A program made the translations under genes and the position numbers. 64,000 bases of DNA, taken from assembly GCA_030248195.1 (NCBI GenBank), contig JASAND010028019.1, positions 1 through 64,000 of the forward strand. The letters run 5' to 3'. Below the pieces are notes generated by a model that saw only the letters and a program-made list of their open reading frames with translations, had not been told where the DNA came from and ran no database searches. Positions 23,056 through 35,332 of this stretch are shown piece after piece. Each line of letters begins with the position of its first letter. Positions within the stretch are counted from its first letter, which is position 1. This DNA is from Trissonchulus latispiculum. Its lineage: Eukaryota; Nematoda; Enoplea; Enoplida; Ironidae.

Positions 23056-23087
<32 letters not shown>

Positions 23088-23280
23088 AATATATATATAT
23101 ATATCTTTATATATATATATCAAGTCTGCTACCATTCCTTCCCCATCGGGCTCGGTTGTGATATTTCCTCGCAATTCAGGCCGGGGAGATTGGTTTCTTG
23201 GTTCTTCGTAATATGTTGTTTTTTGCAATTATATATATATTAACTTTATGTTGAATATCCATGAATTGATTGTATGCAAT
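21010..23280. other. No recognised gene
   Basis: AT-rich with several TA/TATG tracts. The segment 21180-21400 shares short blocks (AACGAAAAGCTGAATCGAAAA, CAGATTCGTGCTCAGC) with the foldbacks at 434-854 and 7805-8405, so it is a diverged relic of that MITE group. No gene was seen. Confidence 0.5.
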
Positions 23281-23289
23281 GTAAACGAA

Positions 23290-24030
23290 AATGCGGTAAA
23301 CCGCACGCATGCGGTAAATGTTGTAAAAATTAAATTTAAATTCAAAATTTCCAGAAAAAGAGAATCAAAAGAGAATCAAGACAGTGGTTTACGTCATTTT
23401 GGGTCAATTTTGAAGCGCGATCTGAAAAAATGACTAATTTGGAACGAAAAAATTGAAATAATATCGAAAACGGGGTTTTGATAGGCTGCATGCATGCGGT
23501 AAATGTTGTAAAAATTAAATTTAAATTCACAATTTCCAAAAAAAAGAGAGTCAAGACAGTGGTTTAGGCCATTTTGGGTCAATTTTGAAGCGCGATCTGA
23601 ACAACATGACTAATTTGGAAAGAAAAAATTTGAAATAATATCAAAAACGGGGTTTTGATAGGATGCACGCATGGAGTAAATGTTGTAAAGACTAAATTTA
23701 AATTCAAAATTTCCAGAAACAGTGGGGTCAAGACTGACGTGTCATTTTGGGTCAATTTTGAGGCGCCATCTGAATAACATGACTAATTTAATTTGGAAAG
23801 AGAAGATTGGAAATAATATAAAAACACAGGGTTTCAATAGGGCTGCACGCATGCGGTTTAAAGCAGTAAAGAATAAATTCACATCCAGAAGTTCTAGAAA
23901 ACAGCAGGGTAAAGTTTGATGTTTCTATTTAGGGCCAATTCTGAAAAATAAAGTCTAATTTGGAAAGAAAAAGATGAAATAATATCAAAAACGATATTTT
24001 AATAGGCTGCACGCATGCGGTAGATGATGT
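23290..24030. repeat. ~180-bp tandem repeat, array 1
   Basis: Units start with GCATGCGGTAAATG at about 23307, 23489, 23668, 23849 and 24013. Each holds TCATTTTGGGTCAATTTTGA, then CATCTGAA, ATGACTAATTTGGAA and AAACGGGGTTTTGATAGG. The same repeat forms a second array at 28.69-29.70 kb. Confidence 0.85.
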
Positions 24031-24227
24031 TAAAGCAACAGTAGTGTATATATATTATCCCGATGTCAAGTGATCATAATTCATAGCTACTGTAAACGTT
24101 ATAACTAAACATGTATATATATATGTATATATACTTATATATATATATATATAATGTTGAACATGCATGTATATCATAAATATATGACTTGAACATAAAT
24201 TGAATCATACGTACGTTAGTGATGGGC

Positions 24228-24290
24228 ACTGGATATCCGGATATCCGGAAATCCGATTTGAGAAATATCTAGATATCCGTTTACACTCGA
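24228..24290. repeat. GGATATCC palindrome cluster
   Basis: ACTGGATATCCGGATATCCG and a following ATATCTAGATATCCG give overlapping GGATATCC/CCGG palindromes. A related GATAACCGGATATCCG occurs at 24495. Function unknown. Confidence 0.6.
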
Positions 24291-24662
24291 GGCAAAGCAA
24301 CGGAAAGTTAACAAGTTACTGACAAAATTTTTAAATTTTGAACATATTTTTAAAAGTTCTTTCAAAACATGTTGGAAATCAAGGCAGTATCTTGACTGCC
24401 GACATAGAAATTCATAGCGCAGCCAAACATGACAGAAAACTTTTAACTGTAAAATTGAAATATTTTCTTGAAATTCCGTTTTGTGTGGTATCGATGGATA
24501 ACCGGATATCCGTTAACAAGATGTCCTTATATGAAAAATGCAGGAAACGGGTTGTCTAGGTACTACGTCGTTACTGTATTTGTTGTTACTGTTATGTCAG
24601 TATTTCTATTGTATATATTCTTTCAACTGTACAACTATGCAAGCTATGTGTATTTTGTTTAG

Positions 24663-25029
24663 TATGTCGGATGTGCCAGCAGGTCTCGTATCAGAGTACC
24701 TTGTAAGGACTGGATCTATTGGTGCCTTAAGGGATGGGTTCTTTCGCAATGGAACCCCATATCTGCTCTGGACCAGTGTGCGGAGCTGGTTCCAACATTT
24801 CGGCTCTCATGGTCCCAGTTTGGAGAGTGAGGACCCCAAGTATCGGGACGAATCTAATGCCATGGCAGGCTATTCCCGGCGTGGCCGCCGCCATTCAGAT
24901 CGGTTACGGAGACGGCCCCACCATAAAAATCCTCTTGACGGGGCCTCGGCCGGGAGGGGGAAGCAAAGTCCGGCTGATCATCCTACTCAATGATTTGGGA
25001 GAAGCCAGGCTGATCTCATATCATTTGAA
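24663..25029 (+). CDS. Possible internal exon, unrecognised
   Basis: A GC-richer island in AT-rich sequence, preceded by a good acceptor (TGTATTTTGTTTAG) and followed by GTAAGC. Two overlapping frames stay open. The one through the donor includes VRTPSIGTNLMPWQAIPG and GDGPTIKILLTGPRPGG. No family is recognised and no partner exon was found, so it may also be a captured fragment inside a repeat. Confidence 0.25.
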
Positions 25030-25081
25030 GTAAGCAACTTGGCGTAATCAATACGTACACTGTCAGTATATCTATATATGC

Positions 25082-25118
<37 letters not shown>

Positions 25119-25119
<1 letters not shown>

Positions 25120-25499
25120 TGGGCTTATTCTAGGCATTTTTTCTTGGGGGGGGCTTCTTGAGGGGCCCCCTAAACGTCCGAGGGGAAAGGAAATTTTGGG
25201 GGTGGGCGAAAATTATTCTACAAATATGCTAAAAATAGCCCTATTTTTCTGGCATGCACTGTAAAAGTTGATTTTTATTGCAAAAATAAACAGATTTAGT
25301 GTTAAAAAAGGCAAAAAATGAGTAAAACTCTCCGGCAAAGCCGGAAAATTTTTGAAAATTTGGCCTTCTGAGCGATTTTTTCTGGGCAAAATTTGGTAAC
25401 AAAAGGGGCACCCACTTTGGGGGGATTTGGGGGGGGGGGGTGACGATTTTGGGGGGGGAGGGTGTTTATGGGGGGACCCCCCCAGTAGAATAAGCCCAG
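25119..25499. mobile_element. GC-homopolymer MITE, copy 1
   Basis: 381 bp with inverted ends CTGGGCTTATTCTA and TAGAATAAGCCCAG. The interior has long G-runs, CCGGCAAAGCCGG and ATTTTTGAAAATTTGGCC. A second copy in the opposite direction is at 35333-35720. No ORF. Confidence 0.8.
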
Positions 25500-26243
25500 A
25501 TATTGCGGAAAACCTGGTATCCTGCGGATTGCGTGACTACGTATGTAATTTTCGATTTACGTGATAGTTTAAGAGCAGGCAATTTCGAAATTTTGATAAA
25601 AGCTTAATTATAATTTCGAAATATTTTGCTTTGTAAACTTTGAAAGCATGATTGACTTGAGTTCTACAAAAGCGTCTGAAAAAGAAAGAGAATAAATGAA
25701 ACTAATAATTTCAGAACATCGTGTTTTCTGGGTTCTTCATACGTACGTATATATATACACTAGCGTAGCCAGAAAAAAATTTCGGAGGGGGCAAGCCAAA
25801 AAAGCTCGGAAATTTCTTCCGCAACTGAACAGTTGGTGGGAAAGTTCAACTAAAAGTGCTTTTTCAGCTCTAGTGCTTTTTGAGATATTTTCGTTCAAAA
25901 GTAGCGCCGCAGACGAAACTTTTTCGAAATATTTATTCACGCTACTGCTACTCAGCCAAATTTAAAGATGTTTGGTCAAAATTTTAAATAGTCTTTGGCT
26001 TCGTCGGAAGTTTCTGATCAAAAATCGTATAGGTTGGTACTCAAACTCAATCGGAATCAGTTGGACCTTCCCCTGCACTAGTGGGGGAGGGAGGCTTCCC
26101 CTCCACTCCCGCCACCCCCGCTTTTTTCGCCAAAATAAACTCAGTATAGCTATGCGTTTGCATACGTAGCTACCGTCCGCTACAATAGGAAGCTTAAACA
26201 CATATCCAAATCAGTTTGCTAAATATATAAGGTCAGACTGTAC

Positions 26244-26401
26244 CTGCCATCGCTAGATTCAGAATCTGAGGAGCCATCAGATGCACTGTATGTTAGATTG
26301 CGATCGTCAGAAGCTACACTGCTCTCTTCATCTGAGGAGTCCGAGGGACGCTGACGGGCAGACAACCTGAGCTTTCTGGCCAATTCTCTGGCCAGGGCCA
26401 T
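26244..26401 (-). CDS. Possible exon, acidic Ser-rich protein
   Basis: From an ATG at 26401, about 52 codons reading MALARELARKLRLSARQR, then a Ser/Asp/Glu-rich tract (SDSSDEESSVASDD), ending at a consensus donor (ATGGCAG followed by GTACAGT). The composition suggests a nuclear or phospho-regulated linker. No family is recognised and the next exon was not found. Confidence 0.3.
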
Positions 26402-26495
26402 GAAGGCAGTGCGGGCAGGGCGGTTGTTCGTGGGTTACAGGCACATACAAAACCGAACCACAACTGAAACTAAAATGGCATTTAAAGTCATATTG

Positions 26496-26577
<82 letters not shown>

Positions 26578-26823
26578 CTAATACTCGTAGTTTAGAAACC
26601 CAAATAGTTTATTACTGGCATTCTGAATTGTGGAGGGGGAATATGGGAGACCCCTTGAAGTAGAGGGGGAATCGGGGGTCATCGCCCACTAAAAATGCCA
26701 TCGCCGGATTTTTAACAAGGCTTTCCGTGCCTTTAAGACACCGGCCTCGGTCAGGCTTTTTCCCATTGTGCATTAAATGCAAAACAACATACTTCTCTTT
26801 TAGACATATTTTCCTCTTTTCAG

Positions 26824-26960
26824 ATGGGCCCACGGGCGATGCGCCAAATCCAGTGGACACCGGTTCCTGTGCTGCCTTTACAGAAGCGACGACGACGACG
26901 ACGTCGCCCCATGGTCCAATGGGCAGCCCCGCGGATCAAAATCGATCTTCATTCATCCAA
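26824..26960 (+). CDS. Possible exon, Thr/Pro-rich, unrecognised
   Basis: Follows a strong polypyrimidine tract and CAG (TTTTCCTCTTTTCAG) and ends before a GTGTTG donor. The open frame includes GPTGDAPNPVDTGS and a run of Thr from a GAC repeat. Could be coding or a repeat fragment. Confidence 0.22.
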
Positions 26961-27039
26961 GTGTTGATAGATGTAGGATATAGGAGACTCTATAAGTTCT
27001 TTGTGCAAATATGTTTTCATATTTTAGTGTGTTTATGAT

Positions 27040-28680
27040 GTGCATGGCATTTTCAAAATTTTGAGCGGTGCAAGAGCATATCTGGCATTTTTTTAGGGTT
27101 TTGAAAGTGGGGGCTTCGCCCCCCCCCCCAAGTGGGGAGAGGGAAGGGGGGGGGAGCCAAAGGTAAAAATATACCGAAATGTTTAGCGAAAAATTAGCAT
27201 TTTTAACGTTAAAATGCAAAAAATCGCTGTTATTAAGCTTCAAATGAGGTTAGAAGTCCATAAATTAGCTAAAAATTGAGAAATTTTTGAAAATTTGACC
27301 TCAAAATCTTGATTTTTTGACACTTCTAGGTGACTCCGAAAAACGTGAGTGGGGGCTTGCCGAAACGTGGGGGGGGGGCGAAAGTGGGGGCCCCCCACCC
27401 CCCATAAAAATGCCAGTATATATATACGTATATATTGCAAACTACATATCCTTTATAATTAACTGTTAAAGAAACATTAGACGCTAATCTTAAAAGGGGT
27501 GTGACACTCTGGTCCTCATAAAAACAGAAAACAAACTTTTTGAACAGGCAAGGGGGAATATAGTAAAAAAGGGAGAGTCATCCACTCAAAATGCCATGTT
27601 AATGTTATGTTAATGGTTGTTTACATTGCTCAAGCTTTAACGGCATTGTATGTTTTATTAATTTCTATGTGTGTGCCCGGCCCGCACCCAGGATTTTGAA
27701 ATGGGAGGGGTCCAAGGTCAAATGGAACGAGGGGTCTGGGGGTGGAGCCCCCCAGAACTTGAAGAATCTTTTCATTTTTTAAAAAATGCCACAGGCTACT
27801 GGCGCGAAAATTTTGAACTTTTATATCCGCCCTGCGGGCGGACAATAGAATTTATATACATCAAGTTTCGGGGGGGGGGCTGTCGCCAACCCCCGCCCCC
27901 ATTAAGTGCGTCCCTGCTCCAACGTAAAATATGGCCAGCTGTTATTATTGCTCAAGCTTTAATGTAATTCCTAAGCATATGTACATGCAATTTTGTAAAC
28001 AATGTAGATGAAAATATTTTTGTAGAAATTTTTCGAGGAGCGAGATTTCGGTATCCAGGCTAATTCATTAAAAAACCAGAAAGACTACTTTCGCTTAAGA
28101 TAGAAATCTTCAAGAAAATTATACTTATATAATTAGAATCAAGGCTTGCAAGAAAACTTCTATCCAGCCATATGTACATCCTCGCTATGTTATTATAATA
28201 CGTATATACTTAATTAAAGTGATCATTGTGACGGTTGTGAATTTATATTATGTTAAGAGTATGCATCATAATGTCATCCTTTCCGATGTCTTGTCTGTGT
28301 GTTTGCAAATGTATTCATTAATATAAGTAAACTTCTTGGAACTTCGTTATATATACACACCTTCAGGAGCAGGCAAACAGTACATACGTACGTACCAGAG
28401 ACAACCTACCGGGGCGCCTTGGTAATCAAGTCTCAGTTGAAAATTTTCAAAACTGAAATTATAATTTTGCAAATGATGTTTCAGATAGCCACAATTCTTG
28501 TCTTCGTTCAAATAAGAAAGGCACTTTACGATTTTTGACAGTTTGACCTATTTCGACTTAGAAATTGCAATTCCAGAATTATGGAGAAAAGATATCAGAA
28601 ATTTAAATTCAAGATATCACTAAATTTCGGCACACATCGATACCGGGGCCACGACCGGTCATGCACTCCTAGTACGTACA
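27040..28680. repeat. GC-homopolymer-rich repeat relics
   Basis: 27080-27415 has ends TGGCATTTTT and AAAAATGCCA and an interior of G- and C-runs, like the elements at 25.1 and 35.3 kb. 27665-27930 is a second such block (TGGGGGTGGAGCCCCC). 27960-28680 shows nothing recognisable. No gene was seen. Confidence 0.5.
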
Positions 28681-28689
28681 AATACAATA

Positions 28690-29710
28690 TATACCGTAGA
28701 TGCTGCTAAAGCAGCCCGATTAAATTCAAACACTGCAGTTCTAGAAGAAATGGGGCCAGGTTTCAGGTTTGAGTAATTTTTGAGGCGCCGTCTGAAAAAA
28801 TGGCTTATTTGGAAAGCAAAAATTGGAAATAAAATCAAAAACGGGAGTTTCGTAGGCGGCCCGCACGCCGTAGATGCTGCTAGAGCAGCCTGATTAAATG
28901 CAAATACTGCAATTCTAGAAAAAAGGGGATCAAGTTTGAGGTCCAGGTCATTTAGGGTCAATAAAGGGGACCATCTGAAAGAAATGGCTAATTTGGAAAG
29001 CAAAAATTGGAAATAAAATCAAAAGCGTGATTTTCGTAGGCGGCCCGCATGCCGCAGATGCTGCTAAAGCAGCCTGATTAAATTAAAATACTGCAATTCT
29101 AGAAAAAGGGTCAAGTTTGAGGTTCTGCTCATTTAGGGTCAATTTTGAGGAACCATCTGAAAGAAATGGCTAATTTGGAAATCAAAAATTGGAAATAAAA
29201 TCAAAAGCGTGATTTTCGTAGGCGGCCCGCATGCCGTAGATGCTGCTAAAGCAGCCTGATTAAATTAAAATACTGCAATTCTAGAAAAAAGGGGGTCAAG
29301 TTTGAGGTTTGAGTCATTTTGAGGCCAAAGCAAAAATTCGAAATAAAATTGAAAATTGGGTTTTGATAAGCTGCTCGCATGCCGTAGATGCTGCTAAAGC
29401 AGCCTGAGTAAATTCAAACACTGCAGTTCAAGAAAAAAAGGGGTCCGGTTTGAGGTTTGAGTCATTTTGAGGCGAAAGCAAAAATTCGAAATAAAATTGA
29501 AAATGGAGTTATGATAAGCTGCTTGCATGCCGTAGATGCTGCTAAAGCAGCCTGATTAAACCAAACACTGTAGTTCTAGTAAATCACGTTTGAGGTGTGA
29601 GTCATTTAGAGTCAATTTTTTAGGCGACGTCTGAAAGAAATGGCTAATTTGGAAATCAAAAATTCGAAAAAAAATTGAAATTAGGGTTTTGATAAGCTCC
29701 CATAACAGCA
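28690..29710. repeat. ~180-bp tandem repeat, array 2
   Basis: Six units start with GTAGATGCTGCTAAAGCAGC at about 28694, 28869, 29055, 29237, 29390 and 29537. Each is followed by TGCAATTCTAGAAAAAAGGG and ATGGCTAATTTGGAAA. Homologous to the array at 23.29-24.03 kb, but the units here carry an extra GCTGCTAAAGCAGC palindrome. Confidence 0.85.
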
Positions 29711-29719
29711 AAAATATAA

Positions 29720-30560
29720 AAATTTTACCATTTTTACCCGAGACTTTCAAAAACTTTTCCGGGATAAGGTATCAAGGGATAAGCCAGAAACAAACTGAAA
29801 CTGAACCTGTTTGGGGAGACCTGAAACTGAACCTGTTTGGGAAGGAGATCTGAAACAGAAACCGTCTGAAACTGGAACTGAAACTAAAATCGGTTACTGA
29901 AACACTATAAACGTATATATAGCATGGTTAACCAAAAACAACAACTAATCAAGGGTACGCTGGATATGTTTAAACCAGAAGTTATTGCAGTCACAACATG
30001 CAGTCTAATTATATAGCATGAACTTCAAATACTAAACCAGATCTTCAATAACGTTCGGAAAACTTGTTGATTTTAAGCACTACCATACTACAATGCAACC
30101 ATCAATTTCTCTGTAACAGGTCCACATTGAGAGTATATAAATGCTCCGTCAGAATCATATGAACGAAAACACGAAAGGGCGAATAAGGAATGACATATAC
30201 CCCTTACGGGCTATCTGTGAGGCGTCAATATGAGCCCGAGAAAGCGAGCTGCTCATATTAAACTTTTAAATCTTGCCCTTTACGTAATTAAATGCTGGCT
30301 CATATTTTACATTTTAGATCTTGTCTTTTCTCGAATTGAATGCTGTCCTTCTGGCTCATATTGTATTTTTCATGCGACTGCAAGGAGCATTTTTCCTACT
30401 TCTCCTATTTCATTTTTGTTAATGAGGGAATGTGTAATGTGTTAATATGGTTATTGACCATAACATTAACGCTTACTGTTAAAACAAATGCTACACCAGT
30501 AACTTGAACCAGGAACTGGTTCACGGTTGAACCAGATGAACCAGACGAGATACGGCGTCG
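29720..30560. repeat. Short tandem motifs, no gene
   Basis: 29795-29890 has two to three copies of CTGAAACTGAACCTGTTTGG. 30253-30400 has three diverged units with GGCTCATATT..TTTTA..ATCTTG. No coding region recognised. Confidence 0.5.
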
Positions 30561-33500
30561 TCGACAATATGCTCATCGTGTTCAGCGACCCCGATTTACT
30601 AAATGGCTGTCACCAAAAGTCCAAACATATATAGCTGTTTTGGGGACTTTTCCCAACTTTGAGCCTGGGCGAGGAACCACGGGCGCCATGCAGCCCGAGG
30701 GTCACATCCGTCGGTTTCGGCGATATGCTCATCGTGTCCAGCGACCCCGATTTACTATATAAGGGCAAGCTTGCAGGCAGTTACAACTTGTCTACTTCAA
30801 GTTACAGGGCGTGCTGCACGGTGCGCAGCACGATAGCAGCACCGCACAGCGACGAGGATACTCTCATCGTGTTCAGAGACCCCCGATTTACTATATAAGG
30901 GCAAGCTTTCAGGCAGTTACAACTTGTCTACTTCAAGTTACAGGGCGTGCTGCACGGTGCTGCGGCTGCAGCGCCGCAGCGCAGCACGATAGCAGCGCCG
31001 CACAGCGACGAGGATACTCTCTTCGTGTTCAGCTACCCCGATTACTATATAAGGGCAAGCTTTCAGGCAGTACCAACTTGTCCATTTTAAGTTACAGGGC
31101 GTGCTGCACGGTGCTGCACCTGCAGCGTCGCAGCACAGCACGATAGCAGCGCCGCACAGCGACGAGAATACTCTCATCGTGTTCAGAGACCCGATTTACT
31201 ATATAAAAGGGCAAGATTTCAGGCAGTTACAACTTGTCTATTTCAAGTTACAGGGCGTGCTGCACGGTGCGCAGCACGATAGCAGCACCGCACAGCGACG
31301 AGGATACTCTCATCGTGTTCAGCGACCCCGATTTACTATATAACGGCAAGCTTTCAGGCAGTTTCAGCTTATCTATTTCAAGTTACAGGGCGTGCTGCAC
31401 GGTGCTGCGGCTGCAGCGCCGCAGCGCAGCACGATAGCAGCGCCGCACAGCGACGAGGATACTCTCATCGTATTCAGAGACCCCGAATTACTATATAAGG
31501 GCAAGCTTTCAGGCGGTTACAACGTGTCTATTTCAAGTTACAGGGCGTGCTGCCGCATCTCAGTGCAGCGCAGGACGATACCAGCGCCGCACAGCGACGA
31601 GGAAACTATCATCGTGTTCAGCGACCCCGATTTACTATATAACGGCAAGCTTTCAGGGAGTTTCAACTTATCTATTTCAAGTTACAGGGCGTGCTGCACG
31701 GTGCTGCGGCTGCAGCGCCGCAGCGCAGCACGATAGCAGCGCCGCACAGCGACGAGGATACTCTCATTGTGTTCAGAGACCCCGATTACTATATAACGGC
31801 AAGCTTTCAGGCAGTTTCAACTTATCTATTTCAAGTTACAGGGCGTGCTGCACGGTGCTGCGGCTGCAGCGCCGCAGCGCTGCACGATAGCAGCACCGCA
31901 CAGCGACGAGGATACTCTCATCGTGTTCAGAGACCCCGATTTACTATATAAGGGCAAGCTTTCAGGCAGTTACAACTTGTCTACTTCAAGTTACAGGGCG
32001 TGCTGCACGGTGCGCAGCACGATAGCAGCACCGCACAGCGACGAGGATACTCTCATCGTGTTCAGAGACCCCGATTTACTATATAAGGGCAAGCTTTCAG
32101 GCAGTTTCAACTTATCTATTTCAAGTTACAGGGCGTGCTGCACGGTGTTGCGGCTGCAGCGCCGCAGCTCAGCATAATAGCAGCGCCGCAGCGCAGCATA
32201 ATAGCAGCGCCACAGCGCAGCATAATAGCAGCGCCGCAGCGCAGCATAATAGCAGCGCCGCAGCGCAGCACAATAGCAGCGCCGCACAGCGACCAGGATA
32301 CTCTCATCGTGTTCAGCGATCCCGATTTACTATATAAGGGCAAGCTTTCAGGCAGTTACAACGTGTCTATTTCAAGTTACACGGCGTGCTGCACGGTGCG
32401 CAGCACGATAACAACACCGCACAGCGACGAGGATACTCTCATCGTGTTCAGCGACCCCGATTTACTATATAAGGGCAAGCTTTCAGGCGGTTACAACGTG
32501 TCTATTTCAAGTTACAGGGCGTGCTGCCGCATCTCAGTGCAGCGCAGGACGATACCAGCGCCGCACAGCGACGAGGAAACTATCATCGTGTTCAGCGACC
32601 CCGATTTACTATATAACGGCAAGCTTTCAGGGAGTTTCAACTTATCTATTTCAAGTTACAGGGCGTGCTGCACGGTGCTGCGGCTGCAGCGCCGCAGCGC
32701 AGCACGATAGCAGCGCCGCACAGCGACGAGGATACTCTCATTGTGTTCAGAGACCCCGATTACTATATAACGGCAAGCTTTCAGGCAGTTTCAACTTATC
32801 TATTTCAAGTTACAGGGCGTGCTGCACGGTGCTGCGGCTGCAGCGCCGCAGCGCTGCACGATAGCAGCACCGCACAGCGACGAGGATACTCTCATCGTGT
32901 TCAGAGACCCCGATTTACTATATAAGGGCAAGCTTTCAGGCAGTTACAACTTGTCTACTTCAAGTTACAGGGCGTGCTGCACGGTGCGCAGCACGATAGC
33001 AGCACCGCACAGCGACGAGGATACTCTCATCGTGTTCAGAGACCCCGATTTACTATATAAGGGCAAGCTTTCAGGCAGTTTCAACTTATCTATTTCAAGT
33101 TACAGGGCGTGCTGCACGGTGTTGCGGCTGCAGCGCCGCAGCTCAGCATAATAGCAGCGCCGCAGCGCAGCATAATAGCAGCGCCACAGCGCAGCATAAT
33201 AGCAGCGCCGCAGCGCAGCATAATAGCAGCGCCGCAGCGCAGCACAATAGCAGCGCCGCACAGCGACCAGGATACTCTCATCGTGCTCAGCTACCCCGAT
33301 TACTATATAAGGGCAAGCTTTCAGGCAGTACCAACTTGTCCATTTCAAGTTACAGGGCGTGCTGCACGGTGCACGAGGATACTCTCATCGTGCTCAGCTA
33401 CCCCGATTACTATATAAGGGCAAGCTTTCAGGCAGTACCAACTTGTCCATTTCAAGTTACAGGGCGTGCTGCACGGTGCTGCACCTGCAGCGTCGCAGCA

Positions 33501-34050
33501 CAGCACGATAGCAGCGCCGCACAGCGACCAGGATACTCTCATCGTGTTCAGCGACCCCGATTTACTATATAAGGGCAAGCTTTCAGGCAGTTACAACGTG
33601 TCTATTTCAAGTTACAGGGCGTGCTGCACGGTGCGCAGCACGATAACAACACCGCACAGCGACGAGGATACTCTCATCGTGTTCAGCGACCCCGATTTAC
33701 TATATAAGGGCAAGCTTTCAGGCAGTACCAACTTGTCCATTTCAAGTTACAGGGCGTGCTGCCGCATCTCAGTGCAGCGCAACAGCGGCACCACACGGCC
33801 AAGCTAACATGCCTATCGTGTTCAGCGACCCCGACTTACTATATCTGGCTGCTACAAAAAGGCCAAAAATAGCCGTTTTTAGCGACGTTTTCCAACTTTG
33901 ACCCTGGGCGAGAAACCACAGGCGCCATGCAGCCCGAGGGTCACATCCGTCGGTTTCGGCGATATGCTCATCGTAACGATACCATCGTTTTCAGCGACCC
34001 CGATTTACTATATGTGCGCACCACCAAATGGCCGAAAATAGCCGTTTTGG
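30560..34050. repeat. Promoter-like tandem array, ~20 units
   Basis: Units of mostly 133-157 bp repeat the order GACGAGGATACTCTCATCGT, TTCAGCGACCCCGATTTA, CTATATAAGGGCAAGCTTTC, CAAGTTACAGGGCGTGCTGC and then a GC-rich hairpin. TATATAAG (or TATATAACG) occurs at about 30755, 30891, 31044, 31199, 31335, 31491, 31635, 31789, 31944, 32079, 32330, 32465, 32609, 32763, 32918, 33053, 33303, 33410, 33565 and 33700. Both flanks (30560-30740, 33800-34050) carry variant units with CCTGGGCGAG..CACAGGCGCCATGCAG. Small ORFs on both strands are repeat artefacts. A repeated core promoter is one reading; a plain satellite is the other. Confidence 0.9.
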
Positions 34051-34059
34051 GGACTTTTT

Positions 34060-35330
34060 GAGAATTTTCTATGTTGGGACCCTCGAAAATTTTCTAAGTC
34101 CGAATGTTCGTGAGCCCATGTTTGACAGTCTGTAGAAACCGCTAGAAGCCGAATTAGGCCGAAATAATCAATAGTGAACAGGTTCATGGTTTCGCTAACA
34201 AGATAATAATAGATAAAGGTTACCACCATAAGGCATGTGAAAAATCAGTGTGCTAGAATATATAGCACGAGCGTAAAGGAGAAACACAAGAGAATAAAAA
34301 AACCCACTTAGAAAGTAGGTCTGAAAAATGAAAATTTTCAAAGTTCATTTTTCCGCGCAAGTTTGGTATCATTCGAAAGCTCTTGGGGATTTCAAAAATG
34401 TAAATATTAGCTCTTAATTCCTTACCGTTAATTAGTTACGCCTAATTAAGCATTTTGAAAACACGCAATGTACCTTTTTGGCTCATATTATGGGGCGCTC
34501 TCCGAGCTGCCCCATGACAACCTACCAGTAAGTTGCAGTTAACGAAAGTCGGTGATTTTTTTGTTATCGGTTTCACAAAAATCATCCTTTAACAAAAAAA
34601 TCAGTGGCGGATCGGATTCCACAGAGCAGCTAGCAACGTCCTGGCTTTCTCCTACAGGGGGAGGGGTGGGGCGGCCCCTGGCTTATCCCTGTTGGGGGGG
34701 GGGTGGGGGCCGCCCCCACTGGGGCCCGCCCCCCAGTGCCCGGAAAAATAGGGTTTTGAAAATTTTGAAACACTTTTGCGGCTTCGCCGGATGTTTAGGC
34801 ATTTTTACGTATTTTAAACTTACATTTAGGTTAAAAATAGTTACTTTTTCAACTCAGCATCAAAAAATAGCTATTTTTCTAGCATTTTTGAAAAATGTTT
34901 CTGCCTCCTCCCCAGACCTGGCCCTTGAAATTTCTGCCTAGGAAAAAGCCAGACGTTTTCTCATCTGTTTTGGATAGAGCGCACTAAATTACATATTTAG
35001 AACCCAAAACAGCTGACGTAGTGTTCCAACTAGGGCAACTGACCCCGCCTAAGTATTATATAGTGGTCATTGATGGCGCCCGGTAGCGTCTAGGATGAAG
35101 TGTGGTGTCTCTAAAATATTGTTTTAAAGGCTAAAGTGTTGTTTTTCGTGTTTGTGAGTGATTATATAACTCATTTCCAGGCGTTTTGACAGAGAAACTT
35201 AGGACTTCGTATGTTGGTAGGATATGACCCACGGTCACGTGACATAGGTGTACCGGACATAGATGTACCTTGAGAAAAGTTGGGGTGGGGGTAGCTGAAA
35301 GGTGGGGGCAGCCGGTTTTGGGTAGGGTAG
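34060..35330. other. No gene; GC-homopolymer relic at 34640-34750
   Basis: 34640-34750 carries runs of G and C like the other GC-rich elements, with CGGAAAAATAGGGTTTTGAAA downstream. The remainder is AT-rich with nothing recognised. Confidence 0.45.
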
Positions 35331-35332
35331 GG

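Noticed and set aside
23049..23243. Ile/Tyr-rich ORFs
   Set aside because: Direct translations of TA/TATA microsatellites; the same applies at 19.2 and 26.5 kb.
30659..33807. Many 60-190-codon ORFs with CTVLRLQRRS and SYRACC repeats
   Set aside because: They occur on both strands, in several frames, and follow the DNA repeat; none shows codon-level constraint.
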